Source of the DNA: Myrica gale
Lineage: Eukaryota; Streptophyta; Magnoliopsida; Fagales; Myricaceae
NCBI GenBank assembly: GCA_963930655.1
Contig: OZ005608.1
Location: 20,051,271-20,115,270 of the forward strand
DNA length: 64,000 bases
Reading direction: 5' to 3'
The stretch's first letter is position 1; every line of letters begins with the position of its first letter. The notes under the pieces were generated by a model. It made no database searches, had not been told where the DNA came from, and saw only the letters and a program-made list of their open reading frames with translations. The position numbers and the translations under genes were made by a program. This document shows positions 33,101 through 43,449 of the stretch, in pieces.

Positions 33101-35179
33101 TAGCCATTCTTTATGACCCTACAAAAAATAGAAAGCAGCCATAAGACACATGTTTTCATAGTTCTAAGAACGCAGATAGTAATATTTTTGGCAACAAAAA
33201 CAAAGAAAACATCACGATGAACAAATAACAATAAGGTAGGATTAATGCTAGATATTTGATCAAGATCTACAGTCGAAAAACAGATATGCCAATATCATAA
33301 GAATAAAAATATGCAACCAAAATATGTACGTTGGGAACTGATGATATGTTGGGGTTTATGCTTTTTTTTTTTTCTTATGCAATTAAACTGGATCATTTGT
33401 ATTGCAATGTGTATGGAACAGTAGCAAATTAGATAAGTCAGCATCAAAGCACAGAGAAATGACTTACCAACTTAAGCAAAGGATCTCATTTATGAGGAAA
33501 AGAAGTGCCTACAGTTGAGGGTGGTAATAAAATAGCAGCCATTATAGCAATACCAGTCGGCCTAATTACAGCACTATTTTTATCCTTGAATACTCAGCCG
33601 GGCTTACAACAATCATGCATGTGCAACCCAAACAGAAAAGAAGAAAAAGGTGAGGGAATTCAATCATGCGGTAGCAAAGTAATTCAAGAAAACAAAATTT
33701 GCATGGTGTGAAAGACTATAATGTGACAAACATGTCAGAGGATAATTAATAGGATCTCGTCGAAAGGAAGTGGATCAAAATATATCCATAATTCTAAGTG
33801 ATTGCCCTACTTTCATGATTTTAGAAGATGTTTTATGCCTTTAACGGCTACACATAACACAATGAATGATTGCCTCGTAATATGGTAGCGGGATGGATCC
33901 TTTGATCATTCCCTTTCAATCAAGAAAATTCTGCCATTTTTTTTTTCGAAAAGAAATTCACCAGCTCCATCATTAGTGAACTGGGGGGTACAAAAGTTTA
34001 TACTCCTCCAAAGAAAGCAAAGCATCAGATTGCTCATTTAATGTAGTGTTTTATATCGAACTTCCAAACCGACAGATTCAACCAAATTGTGGAAGCTGTA
34101 ACTCGCCTACTTTCTCCATCTATAAATGAGTGAGGTTACAAGCAACAGCACATTACACACTCCACACCAAGAAATGCAAGCCACCCAGCGATCCATTATT
34201 TCCAACAAACATCTAGCTAGGGGCACTTGAAGATTTCAAGAAACCTCAGTCCAAATAATTGTGCTTTTCCTTGGTACAGAACTTTGCTGCTCTACATTTG
34301 TTGAATTCCGTCATCTTGCCTCATTCACAAGACCTCAATTATCCTATATCATATTTGACACTGGCCTCCTGCCTCATTTAACATCTCTATACCTAATTAA
34401 AAGAAGGCAGGCCAACCTTATTTCACCCATTATAGGTTAATTAGCACACCATCCGGCTGATTCAGTGCACCACCCCCTTAGTCCAACAGTGCATCAACCA
34501 CAAAACCCGAGTTCACCACTTTTGATCTTAAGGTTGATTACAAGTATGGAAATCATAAAATTATTCCGCGTAACAACAAGAAGAAAAGCAGAAAGGCCAT
34601 AAATTCTCTGATCTTCAATGTCCAATGTAAAATGTCAGTTAGGTTAATTGAAGTTCAATTCTTTCAGGCAAAAAGGCCTTAACAATGATAAGAAAATGAC
34701 TGCAGGAAATAATTGTTATAAACGTATTCCCTTATTCCGCAGTGATAGCTTCTGCATAAGGCAATTGTTCACGAAGAAGATGGCAATTGCAATAAACTAA
34801 ACACAAGAAAAGTTAGTGAATCTAGTACCTGTAAGCCCTTCGTGTTGAGCTTTTTTATGGCAACCACCATTGGATCACCCCGACCATTCGGAGGCCTAAT
34901 TGTACCTTTATACACACTCCCAAATCCACCTTCTCCAATCTTTAGCAGCCTGTGGAAGCCATTCGTTGCTTCCCTCAGCTCTTCGTACTGGAAAACTCTC
35001 AAGTTGTGCTCCTTTTCCTTGTACAATTCAGGTATGCTCCGTGGCGATTGCAATGAATTCGATGACTTGGTACCGCGCTTTACAGCCGAACTATCTGATT
35101 TATTTTGGTTTTGCAGCTCGGGGGCGTATCTTGATCCTCTCTTGCTCTTGAATTTCTCCTTGAAGAAGAAACACTTCAT
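30200..35179 (-). CDS. PBL19: receptor-like cytoplasmic kinase, PBL19-like (RLCK VII)
   Basis: Four exons on the minus strand: 34829-35179, 32858-33118, 31135-31257, 30200-30622. All introns are phase 0 and GT-AG (1,710, 1,600 and 512 nt). The frame is 1,158 nt, 385 residues. The start MKCFFF is chosen because this family begins that way and has a cysteine for likely S-acylation; an in-frame ATG 48 bases upstream is possible. The kinase domain runs from about 76 to 355: glycine loop [11 protein letters not shown] (82-92), lysine K109 in VAIKKL, C-helix E125, catalytic loop YRDFKSSN (D209), DFG (227-229), and YGYAAPDY, where the usual APE reads APD. RLCK VII kinases relay immune-receptor signals at the plasma membrane. 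Full-length similarity favours PBL19/PBL20, recalled rather than searched. Intron 2 holds an L1-type insertion. Confidence 0.93.
32039..32595 (+). mobile_element. truncated L1-type retroposon in intron 2 of the kinase gene
   Basis: A 15-bp target duplication, GTATTCACAAAAATG, flanks the insert (32024-32038 and 32596-32610). The insert ends in about nine A residues preceded by AATAAGATTGGCTTAC. It is 557 bp long and antisense to the kinase. It includes a 16-base G tract at 32058-32073. Short open frames (89-113 residues) carry no recognised domain, consistent with a 5-prime-truncated non-coding tail. Confidence 0.9.
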
Positions 35180-36222
35180 CTTTTTAAGTTTCCGATACCA
35201 AATGCCAAAATTCAAACTGCGTAGCAACAGTACTACTTCTCAATCAAGTCCTCCTCTTGGTTCAGCTCAAAAGACCGATGGTCGCATCAACTACTCAACC
35301 ATGTCAGGTTTACTTCATGTTGAGAAAAACAGAGAGAGCGAAACTAAAAGCTACCAGAAATGAAGGGAAAACAAAAGATAAAGGAAACCCGAGAAAGGAA
35401 ACAAGGAGAACTAGCAGAAAGCTAAAAAAAATATGGACCTCCAGGTGCAAAATGAAGGAAAAGAAGTTAATTATAGAGGATCAATAGTAGAGAAAAGGAA
35501 ACTCCGCACGATAGTTTGAATACAAAGTTTGAACGGAGACAGACCCAGATAAGGATATCACAGTATATCAGATAGACAGAAGAAAGAGAAACGGAACCAA
35601 CTCAACCGTGGAAACGAACCTTTGAAAGCCGTGCCGTTGAAGAAGTAGAAAATTCCCAAATTACGCGACACGAAAAAGAAAAAACGCAAAATTAGAATAC
35701 AATAACAAAGCTACCGAGGGCTAGATAAGTAGAGAAATGTTGTGTATGAAACGAAAAAACAAGCAAATGAAAGCGAAGGCAGTGAGACCGGTTTTCTACG
35801 AAGGCAAAGACCAAGAAAACCTTTCAACCTTTCCCACGTTCACATTGAATCCTACGTTAGCGCGTTTGGTGGCTGGTTGGGTTTTGGCTTTGTCCGCATA
35901 AGGTTTTTGATTTTAGACCGTGCAATACTCTCCAATACACCATAAATGCTAAAAAAGGAACAGGAATAACAGATCAGAAAGTTGAGCTGTAGAAGACTCG
36001 CAAGTGAAAACTGGTGAATATTTGCTTAGAAAAAAAAATTATAAAAAAAAAGTGAACTGGTGAAGAAAAAACCACCTTCCCCGAGCTCTCAGTTTTTACA
36101 AAAACGGCAGCCTTTTGCCTGTGTACATAAATTTTACGGGGGACGGACGAGGAAGTCGGTATCGTACGCAACATATAAGGGTTTGCTTGAATTAATGGGA
36201 TGTGTGACACATGCATGATGCC
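35180..36222 (-). other. upstream region of the kinase gene
   Basis: 5-prime leader and probable promoter. A-rich near 35280-35800, with no other gene. The 173-residue plus-strand frame at 34842-35363 is the reverse complement of kinase exon 1 and is a shadow. Confidence 0.5.
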
Positions 36223-37536
36223 TAGGGCTGTGCATTGGCGGTGAAAAAAAATTTCCCACCGCTACCGCCCTTGATAATAGCGGTGGCAGTGGCTAGCGGT
36301 GGCGGTAGCGGTTAACCGCCTACCGTTGGGCCATTTTTTTGGGCCGTTTAGCTATTTGGGCAAAGAGAAACTAAGAGGGAAAGAGAGGCATAAAACCTTA
36401 ATGGTTAGTGGAGATTTTCAAATTCATAATGATTAATTACATAATACAATGCGCGAAATAAAAAACTCATCACCAAAATAAAATTCTCATTAATAATTTT
36501 TCATATATATCAATTACGAAATAAAAAGGCTTTAAATGCAAATTAAGAGAGATAATTTTCCAACTCAAAATTAATTCTGTTGAGTTGTCTTTTTTGAATT
36601 TGAATTTAGATGCACATTAGGAAATTGCTTACTTATTGGAAGGATGGAGAATTTTTTTTTAAGAATCATGATTATATTTCTATTTTCCTCCCCTCTCTCT
36701 CTCAAGCTCTTCCTCTCTCTCTCACCTCTCTTTAAATACAATTTAAGATTTTCAATGAAAATTAAGAGAGAGAAATTTTAGGTAATTTTTTCAATTCAAA
36801 ATTAATTCTTTCTCTTCTCTCTCTCTCCCTCTACTCTCTCTTCTTCACTTCTCTTTAAATGCAATTAATATTTTAAATATAAATTAAGAGATAATTTTTC
36901 AATTCAAATTTTATTGAGTTGTCTTTGAATTTGACTTTAATATAAATTAAGAAATTATTCATTTATTATAATAACATTAGATGTAAATTAAGAAACCATT
37001 AATTTGTTAAAGAAATAAAAAAAGAATTTTAGGAATCATACTTAATTTTAGATTATTTTTAATTATTTTTCCACTATTTTCCTCTCACCTCTCCCTCTCC
37101 ATCTCAAGTTCTCAACTCTCCCTCTCCCTCTCCCTCTCTCGGATCTTCTCTCCCTCCTCTCTCCATCTCCCACTTCTCTCTCAACTCTCCCTCTCCCTCT
37201 CCCTCTCGGATCTTCTCACTCCCTCCTCTCTCCATCTCCCACTTCTCTCTCAACTCTTCCTCTCTCTCTCCATCTCCCACTTCTCTCTCAACTCTCCCTC
37301 TCCCTCTCTCACTCCCTCCTCTCTCTCCCACTCTCTCCTACCTTTTTTTTTTTAACGGTGGTGGCGGTGAACCGCCCAGCGGTGGGCGGTTTCACAGCCA
37401 CCGCTATTTTCACCGTTATTCGGTGAAAATAGCAACCGCCCCCGCCCCCGCTTATAAGCGGGGAGCGGTGGACAGTGCCGGTACCGGCGGCGGTGCCGGT
37501 TAACCGGCACACCGCCGGTACCGGTGAACAGCCCTA
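36223..37536. mobile_element. TAGGGCTG-type CCGG-rich hAT-like element (1,314 bp)
   Basis: The left end TAGGGCTGTGCA and the inverse of the right end TAGGGCTGTTCA match at 11 of 12. The 8-bp duplication ATGATGCC is perfect (36215-36222, 37537-37544). Both ends carry inverted GGCGGT / ACCGCC and CCGGTACCGG words. The middle is AT-rich, then strongly CT-rich (37080-37335). No transposase. Confidence 0.93.
37080..37335. repeat. CT-rich minisatellite inside the hAT-like element
   Basis: Polypyrimidine tract with CTCTCCCTCTCC words and a loose 66-bp repeat marked by GGATCTTCTC at 37141 and 37207. A 75-residue Gly/Arg/Glu frame on the opposite strand is an artefact of this composition. Confidence 0.85.
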
Positions 37537-37552
37537 ATGATGCCTCAACTAA

Positions 37553-37733
37553 GGGGTTGTTTGTTTCCCCAAAATTTTGGGGTTCGAAATTTCCAACAAA
37601 ATAAATACACTCCAAAATTTTTAACTTTTACACACACACTCTACTTTTCACAAACTCCAATAAATCTCAATAAAGTAAAGATTCCCAAAATTTCGGGAAT
37701 ATTCCCCAAAATTTCCACAAACAAACACCCCTA
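37553..37733 (+). mobile_element. MITE, GTTTGTTTG-end family (copy 2)
   Basis: The left end GGGGTTGTTTGTTT and right end AAACAAACACCCC are inverted, flanked by TAA and TAG, consistent with a mutated 3-bp TWA duplication. The body matches the element at 20936-21101 in opposite orientation. It lies 8 bases from the target duplication of the preceding element. Confidence 0.75.
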
Positions 37734-37840
37734 GATGCACTGCCCCTCCCAAGTGTCCGTCGACTACTCGACTATGCTCAACTTCGATGATTTCAACTTT
37801 ATCATTCAACCAAAAGAAAAAAAAAAAATATATATATATA

Positions 37841-38034
37841 GGTGCGTTTGCATTCTAAAATTTTACATGTTTTAAAATTTTAACACAATAAAAAATTACA
37901 ATATAATCTCTCTCTATCACATTATTACTTTTTACTATAATAAATATTAAAAATCATATTTATCTTCACTTTTTCACAAAATCTAACACCTTAAAATTTT
38001 AACCTCCCTAAAATTTTAATTCTCAAACACAAAC
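37841..38034. mobile_element. Tourist-like MITE, TAAAATTTTA family
   Basis: The left end GGTGCGTTTGCATTCTAAAA and the right end TAAAATTTTAATTCTCAAAC are inverted, with AAAATTTTA motifs at both ends as in 53349-53516 and 42525-42731. The interior is AT-rich (TAATCTCTCTCTATCACATT). The target duplication is obscured by an AT run. Confidence 0.6.
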
Positions 38035-38044
38035 TTATTAGAAT

Positions 38045-38240
38045 TCAGTCGGGTTCTGCAGCCCTGATTCTATCGAGCTGTTTTTCTTCATATTTATTTG
38101 GAATTTCATTTATAAAAAAATATTTTTCACTATGATGTTTTGGAGAAGCTGTTAACCATATTTTATGGGTGTCTCCAAACATTTTAGAGTGAGAAAAATA
38201 TTTTTTATAAATAAAATTACAACAAAACAAACTGAACCCC
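38045..38240. mobile_element. foldback MITE with long inverted repeats
   Basis: About 45 bases at 38092-38140 (containing TTTATAAAAAAATATTTTTC) pair with 38185-38222 (inverse reading TTTATAAAAAATATTTTTCT), with GTTTTGGAGA against GTTTGGAGAC inside the loop side. The outer ends GGGTTC and GAACCCC are also inverted. No clean target duplication. Confidence 0.55.
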
Positions 38241-39090
38241 TATTTTTAATTTTACTTTTACTTTTTTTATTTTTAACATGATAAAATGGGCACATTTTGT
38301 AGCATTGTTGTCGGTCATTGCTCATCCATTTCCGATATCTTTCGCAGAAAAAGTGTTCATTTTTTTAGTTGTACACCAGTCTGTATGTTAGGATAGCCTC
38401 GTCCCTCGTCAGTCATCTCAACTCTCAAACTTTTTACCGCAAAAATAAAATTAAAATTAAAATTAAATTAAAGAATATTATCTTTATACGTACTTTTATC
38501 ACGTAGGTCGTTTATCTGACGGCCACTGTTGTGACGTGAAGGCATAGTCATGGCTGAACCAACGAGGGTTAAGAATGGACTTGTCCTCCCTTTGTTTATT
38601 ATGTCGATAAACCGCATAAACGTCAAATTCAAAAGCTTTAAAAAATTACGAAAATATTACACATGGGGCAAGAGATCGATGAGTCCTAAATTAAATTCTT
38701 TTCCCAGAATTTTAATTTGACACTCGAGTCAGAGATGGTGGGTGGTGGATTTCTGGTCTTTTTCTCTCCGGGATTTATTTGTACGTTAGTGAGTACGGTT
38801 CTATCTAATAAGATTTCTCTCTTTACTCAGTAAAAGAAATAATAATTTAAATATCTAAGAAGTAATCTATTAAACTATAAGTCAGTAACATAAATTATTA
38901 CAATAAACAATACTTATATCCTTCTATAGTTCTATTCCAATAATATTGCAAAATTCTATACCCTTTTCATCGTATTATATATTCACTATCCCATTTGATC
39001 TCTCGAGATTAGGACTGTCGGGAAAGGTTGTGATACCTTTATTAGTTACTGTCGGCCAGGGCCAGCCATGCACTCTCCAGCCTCCGCACA
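38241..39090. other. intergenic, no gene seen
   Basis: AT-rich single-copy-looking DNA. The short open frame at 38946-39194 runs into the retrotransposon LTR and is not a gene. Confidence 0.5.
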
Positions 39091-39095
39091 AAAGT

Positions 39096-39457
39096 TGTTG
39101 GGAAAAGCGTCACGAAAATTCAAAGAAAGGAACACCAGATTTACGTGGTTCGGCCCCAATCCGGCCTACGTCCACCCCAGAACAATTTTATTAAGAAAGC
39201 CTAAGAAAATTACTCTGTCCGCCCCAATACAATAGTCACACCACCCTCTTTCTCTTCCTCTCTCTTTGCCCAATGCACACGATCTCACGTGCTCACGTCC
39301 CTCTTCTCCTATAACATAAGCCTCTTATTTATAGGGAAGAATACAAAGAGAAAACCCTAAGAGAATCCTAGATAAACTAGAAGTAGGGAGCAAGTAGACT
39401 TCCACTATAAGTCTACTTCTATTCTAAGTCTATCTCTTATGGGTGTGGACCCCAACA
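39096..39457 (-). repeat. LTR (3-prime LTR of the minus-strand element)
   Basis: Starts TGTTGGGAAAAGCG and ends GGACCCCAACA. Differs from the partner LTR at about three positions by eye (TGTCCGCC against TGCCCGCC; TCTCCTAT against TCTCTTAT; AGTAGGGA against AGTATGGA). Confidence 0.96.
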
Positions 39458-39460
39458 AAT

Positions 39461-39470
39461 CTCCCCCTCC
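39461..39470 (-). other. polypurine tract
   Basis: GGAGGGGGAG on the minus strand, immediately inside the 3-prime LTR; the expected primer for plus-strand DNA synthesis. Confidence 0.85.
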
Positions 39471-39770
39471 ATAACCATAAGAGAAGAATTTGTTCCTGAC
39501 ATCTTTCGGTTGAGTGCTACCCGGGTTTTCAACAGTAGAAACTTCCTGCAACTTGGTGTCTGTTGCTCCCCTTGCTCACCACCCCTTGCAACCTTATTCT
39601 ACTGGCACTCCAACCTCGTCCTTGTCACCAGACGACCACACTCTCATCCGAGTGTCCTGCACCCCCGCATAGGGTGCCCGCATCCCCTGCTTGTACAGCC
39701 GGACCCATGTAGAACAGTATCTCCCCCTGCTCTTGCATCTCCTCCGGCTGGTACCAAGCACCTTCGTGTG

Positions 39771-40571
39771 CTACACGAAGCCGGAATCATCAGTCACCAC
39801 CGAGGCTTCTGATGAATTCCCTTTCTCTGCTTTGTACTTTGGACAGTTCCGCTTGATATGTCCCTCTTGGTCACAATAGAAGCAGATAATCTTGCGACCT
39901 CTTCCTCTGGATTGATCCCGGCCTCCTGTATTCCAGCTGCTTCTTCTGCCTCTTTCTGTGATGAGAGCTTGTGATCCACTGTAGTCATAAGTCCTCATCT
40001 CCTTCCTTCGTGCCTCTTCACTGAATAGAGCGTCTTTGACCAACTCCATGGTCAATTTCCCATTCGGTGCTGAATTTCCAAGAGAAACAACAAGAGTCTC
40101 CCAACTATCCGGCAAGGAACTCAGAAGCAGTAAAGCTTGAACCTCATTTTCGAAAGTCATTTCGACACTGTTAAATTGATTTATCAAGTTTTGGAACTCA
40201 ATGGTATGTTCCGCCACCGACTTCTCGTCTCGCAGCTTCATATTTACTAGCCTCCTCATTAGCAGCGCTTTATTCCGCGAAGTCTTTGACTGGTACATTG
40301 TCTCCAACTTCTCCCATAATTCAAAAGCGCTCGTCACTTTGGCTACGTGATGGAATACCTCTGGCCCAATCCACTGTCGAATCAACCCTATAGTCTTCCG
40401 GTTGATCTTATTCCACTTTGCCTCGTCAATCCCCACCGGTTTCTTTCCCTCGTTCTCCAATGGATCATACATATCCTTTGCATAAAGGATATCCTCCATC
40501 CGTGGCTTCCAGCTCATTTAGTTTGCAGCAGTCAACATCATCATACCGGTAATCATATTCTCCGCCATCAT
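39771..40571 (-). CDS. Copia-type Gag with zinc knuckle; one early in-frame stop
   Basis: The main open frame 40517-39771 (248 residues) begins MSWKPRMEDILY. It has the Copia gag core (ALLMRRLVNMKL, FQNLINQFNSV, LLSSLPDSWETLV) and a zinc knuckle CFYCDQEGHIKRNC (CX2CX4HX4C) near residue 215. The family normally starts earlier: an in-frame ATG at 40571 gives MMAENMITGMMM..., then TAA at 40520-40518 just before MSWK, where related proteins have a tyrosine codon. So either one base change has cut off the N-terminus or translation starts at MSWK. Gag packages element RNA into particles. No polyprotein follows. Confidence 0.85.
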
Positions 40572-40739
40572 TCACACTGATCGAGGCCGAATTTCACAAT
40601 TCTGACTGCACCAATGGATCCGGGATGGTCTAAAACCTTAGAAACCGGTCTGACCTGCTCGAAAACCGGCCTAAAAGCCCCTGAACCGGCCAAAAAACCA
40701 CACTGAACAAATAAAACCGGAATATTCCTCAGGAATATT

Positions 40740-40865
40740 CTCCGATGACGTGGCACGCCAACCCTGATCCCCTGCTGACGTGGCGGATGACGTGGCACTA
40801 CCGACTCATATCTCCTGGGACCCACTGATGACGTGGATGCTGACGTCACAGGACACGTGGCAGCT
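40740..40865 (-). promoter_or_regulatory. cluster of ACGT-core motifs in the retrotransposon leader
   Basis: GATGACGTGGC or a close variant (GCTGACGTGGC, GATGACGTGGA, GCTGACGTCAC, GACACGTGGCA) occurs six times within about 120 bases. ACGT cores are binding sites of plant bZIP factors. The cluster lies downstream of the 5-prime LTR in the untranslated leader. Confidence 0.55.
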
Positions 40866-41139
40866 CTTGTCGCTGGCGCGTGTGGCGCGTGGAGAGAGTG
40901 AAGCCCACTCTCCCTTCTCTGTTCGGCGCGTGCGGGCGCGTGTGACGCGTGGCGGCGCCTTTTCTTCTTCCTGCGGCGCGTGGAGGCGCGTCCCGGCGAT
41001 TCTGACGACGCGATTTCGACCAACGGCTTCGTCTCGATCTCCTCTGCAGGCTGGTGTTCTCCAATCTCAGATCGGACCACTTTGAAAGTTTCGGACTTTC
41101 TCCGCTTCTCCCGAAAAACTACTCCGGCTCCTCGAACCA

Positions 41140-41152
41140 GGCTCCGATACCA
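41140..41152 (-). other. primer binding site (initiator tRNA-Met)
   Basis: TGGTATCGGAGCC on the minus strand, one base from the common plant primer site TGGTATCAGAGCC, two bases after the 5-prime LTR. Confidence 0.9.
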
Positions 41153-41154
41153 CT

Positions 41155-41516
41155 TGTTGGGAAAAGCGTCACGAAAATTCAAAGAAAGGAACACCAGATT
41201 TACGTGGTTCGGCCCCAATCCGGCCTACGTCCACCCCAGAACAATTTTATTAAGAAAGCCTAAGAAAATTACTCTGCCCGCCCCAATACAATAGTCACAC
41301 CACCCTCTTTCTCTTCCTCTCTCTTTGCCCAATGCACACGATCTCACGTGCTCACGTCCCTCTTCTCTTATAACATAAGCCTCTTATTTATAGGGAAGAA
41401 TACAAAGAGAAAACCCTAAGAGAATCCTAGATAAACTAGAAGTATGGAGCAAGTAGACTTCCACTATAAGTCTACTTCTATTCTAAGTCTATCTCTTATG
41501 GGTGTGGACCCCAACA
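41155..41516 (-). repeat. LTR (5-prime LTR of the minus-strand element)
   Basis: Same 362-bp length and ends as the partner LTR at 39096-39457. Confidence 0.96.
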
Positions 41517-41521
41517 AAAGT

Positions 41522-42524
41522 TTGATTTGAGTTGTTACTATATACGAGGAAATTTGGGTCCACTGTTTTTCGAGTTCTTCGCAGAGAAGAGATGCAGTAC
41601 GTTAATATTCGTGGGACAGGGCACATCTGCATGGAAAGAGTTTGATGTTGTTGGGTTCTCGCGTTCACATCAGTAAAAATTTCTTCCATATTTTGTGTGA
41701 AAAAGGTGGGGTCGAAAGTTAGAATGCCATTTCTCTCACCCTTTTGGGTGGGTTGGACAAAGATCTCTATCTGATAAACCGCGTGTGTGTATATATATAT
41801 ATGCAGTTGTTTTCATGTGTTCGTTGACCGAGCAGGCATGTGCGTCTCAGCATTTTGAGGCCCTTCAAACTCAAAGATAAGGACCTACCTAACTCGTTCC
41901 ATTTGCTTTCCTTCTATGACGGAAATTCTAGGACTATCAGTGGACCATGAGGTCCATGACTCGGAATGGAAAAGTCCATAAACATGAACCGCAGTCGTAA
42001 TAATTAAAGTTTGATTTAGATGTTCGATTTAGCCATTTGAGTTAAAAAAATCACATGAAAATCTCCGAATAGGTATACTCGACGACCTTAGTGGCAAGGC
42101 TTCAAGAAAATTTCTTTGCTCCAAGCCCCCACCAAAAGGATTCTTGGTCGATCTCACCGTACTTTTCTTAACCTGAAATTATGAAATCAATGTAATGTTG
42201 AAGTCTAAATTATCAAGATCAACTCAGATTATTAAAAAAATTATGAGCTTTTTCCATCCAAGACATGCATTGCTGTATTTTAGGTATGATTTCCTATTGG
42301 GTCCCATGCACAACAACTACGCTTAACACAAGATTTTAGGGTCACATCGTCCTAAAGGACTATTCATTTTTCTGCCTTTTGAATTGGTTTAAACCTTGAC
42401 GCGCACTAAAGAAGCTTGACTTCTTCTTAGACCTTTTCTTAACCAAAACATTAAAAAAAACAAAAGAAGCTTTTCTCCAACTACACACACGGTTTGATGG
42501 AAAGAATGACAGGGCTAGTTATTA
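41522..42524. other. intergenic, no gene seen
   Basis: AT-rich with a short AT/GT run near 41785-41800. No recognisable protein or element ends. Confidence 0.5.
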
Positions 42525-42731
42525 TATGCGGCATGTTTGAGCCTCAATTAATTTGGCTCAAAATTTTAGATTTACTATTAAAAAATTTACTACATAATTT
42601 TTTATTATTATAATATTTATTAAAAATCTTCTCTCTCTTCACTTTTTCACCAACTCTCATAACATTTATTTACTTTATAATATTTCTCAAATCCCAATAC
42701 CCAAAATTTTCACCCTCAAACGTAAGCATAC
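42525..42731. mobile_element. Tourist-like MITE, TAAAATTTTA family (eroded)
   Basis: The left part TATGCGGCATGTTTGAG and the inverse of the right part TATGCTTACGTTTGAG are related, with AAAATTTTA near both ends. The interior resembles 37841-38034 (TCTCTTCACTTTTTCAC shared). Target duplication unclear. Confidence 0.5.
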
Positions 42732-42913
42732 CGATGCACAAGTGAGAAAGCGAAGGCTAGAGAGTTTCTCTCCTTTCGCCGCACATGGCCTGTCACTACG
42801 TAAGATTCGAGTGTGAGTGACGTGACAGAGCGAAAGGGAATTAGGGCAATTCTAAATTTGATTCAAGATCTTTACTTGTGAAAGAATGCCGTATTTAAAT
42901 TCAAAAGCATAAA

Positions 42914-42914
42914 A

Positions 42915-42948
<34 letters not shown>
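42914..42948. repeat. TTA microsatellite
   Basis: About eleven ATT/TTA units. Confidence 0.92.
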
Positions 42949-42949
<1 letters not shown>

Positions 42950-43449
42950 GAAGGATGGGTAATAAGAGTTTTGAAATAAATTTGAGAGGCTTTTATTGAA
43001 AAAAATAAATAAAAATAATCACCTCTTTGCAACATGGACGTCTATTACCTATGCTATGCTGGTGTCCTTAATTAGCTTTATCCTGGGAGGGTCCTTCCAT
43101 TATACAATGGTCCACATCAAACTTGCAAGAGAACCACAATTTACTCCGACCAACTGCAATCGAACCCTTAATTGGAGGTCATTAGACTGAAGACAACTAC
43201 TTTTCTCATTTCCCTGTAGTTACGTACCCTTGTTATGGCGAAACATTTCGTGGTTGATCTTGTTTCCAGGTCAAGATGGGTCTCTTTGGACCAAGCTTGA
43301 ACCCCAACCTCAGTTGTGAGACGTCGGATCACAGCCAAAATGACAGCTGCATTTTGGCAAATACTGTCCACAAACACAAAAAGCTTTCCACTTGTTTTTG
43401 TACCCTACTGAGGAAAAATTTTTGTGCACTGACTCGGACGGATTTGGCT
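42949..43449. other. intergenic, no gene seen
   Basis: No coding signal; the small frames on either strand are unrelated to known families as far as I can tell. Confidence 0.45.

Larger units (their letters stand above)
39096..41516 (-). mobile_element. gag-only LTR retrotransposon (TR-GAG type), young and complete
   Basis: Two 362-bp LTRs (TGTTGGGA...CCCAACA) bracket 1.7 kb. The 5-bp duplication AAAGT is perfect (39091-39095, 41517-41521). On the minus strand the primer site TGGTATCGGAGCC (41140-41152) lies two bases inside the upstream LTR and complements initiator tRNA-Met. A polypurine tract (39461-39470) lies 3 bases before the other LTR. The only coding region is gag; there is no protease, integrase or reverse transcriptase, and no room for them. 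I count three differences between the LTRs, so insertion was recent. Mobilisation would need enzymes from an autonomous Copia relative. The leader (40600-41140) is long and GC-rich. Confidence 0.95.

Noticed and set aside
34842..35363. 173-residue plus-strand open frame
   Set aside because: It is the reverse complement of kinase exon 1.
40568..41218. 216-residue minus-strand open frame
   Set aside because: It occupies the untranslated leader between the primer site and gag, is Arg/Pro/Ser-rich from GCGCG-type repeats, and is unlike any retroelement protein.
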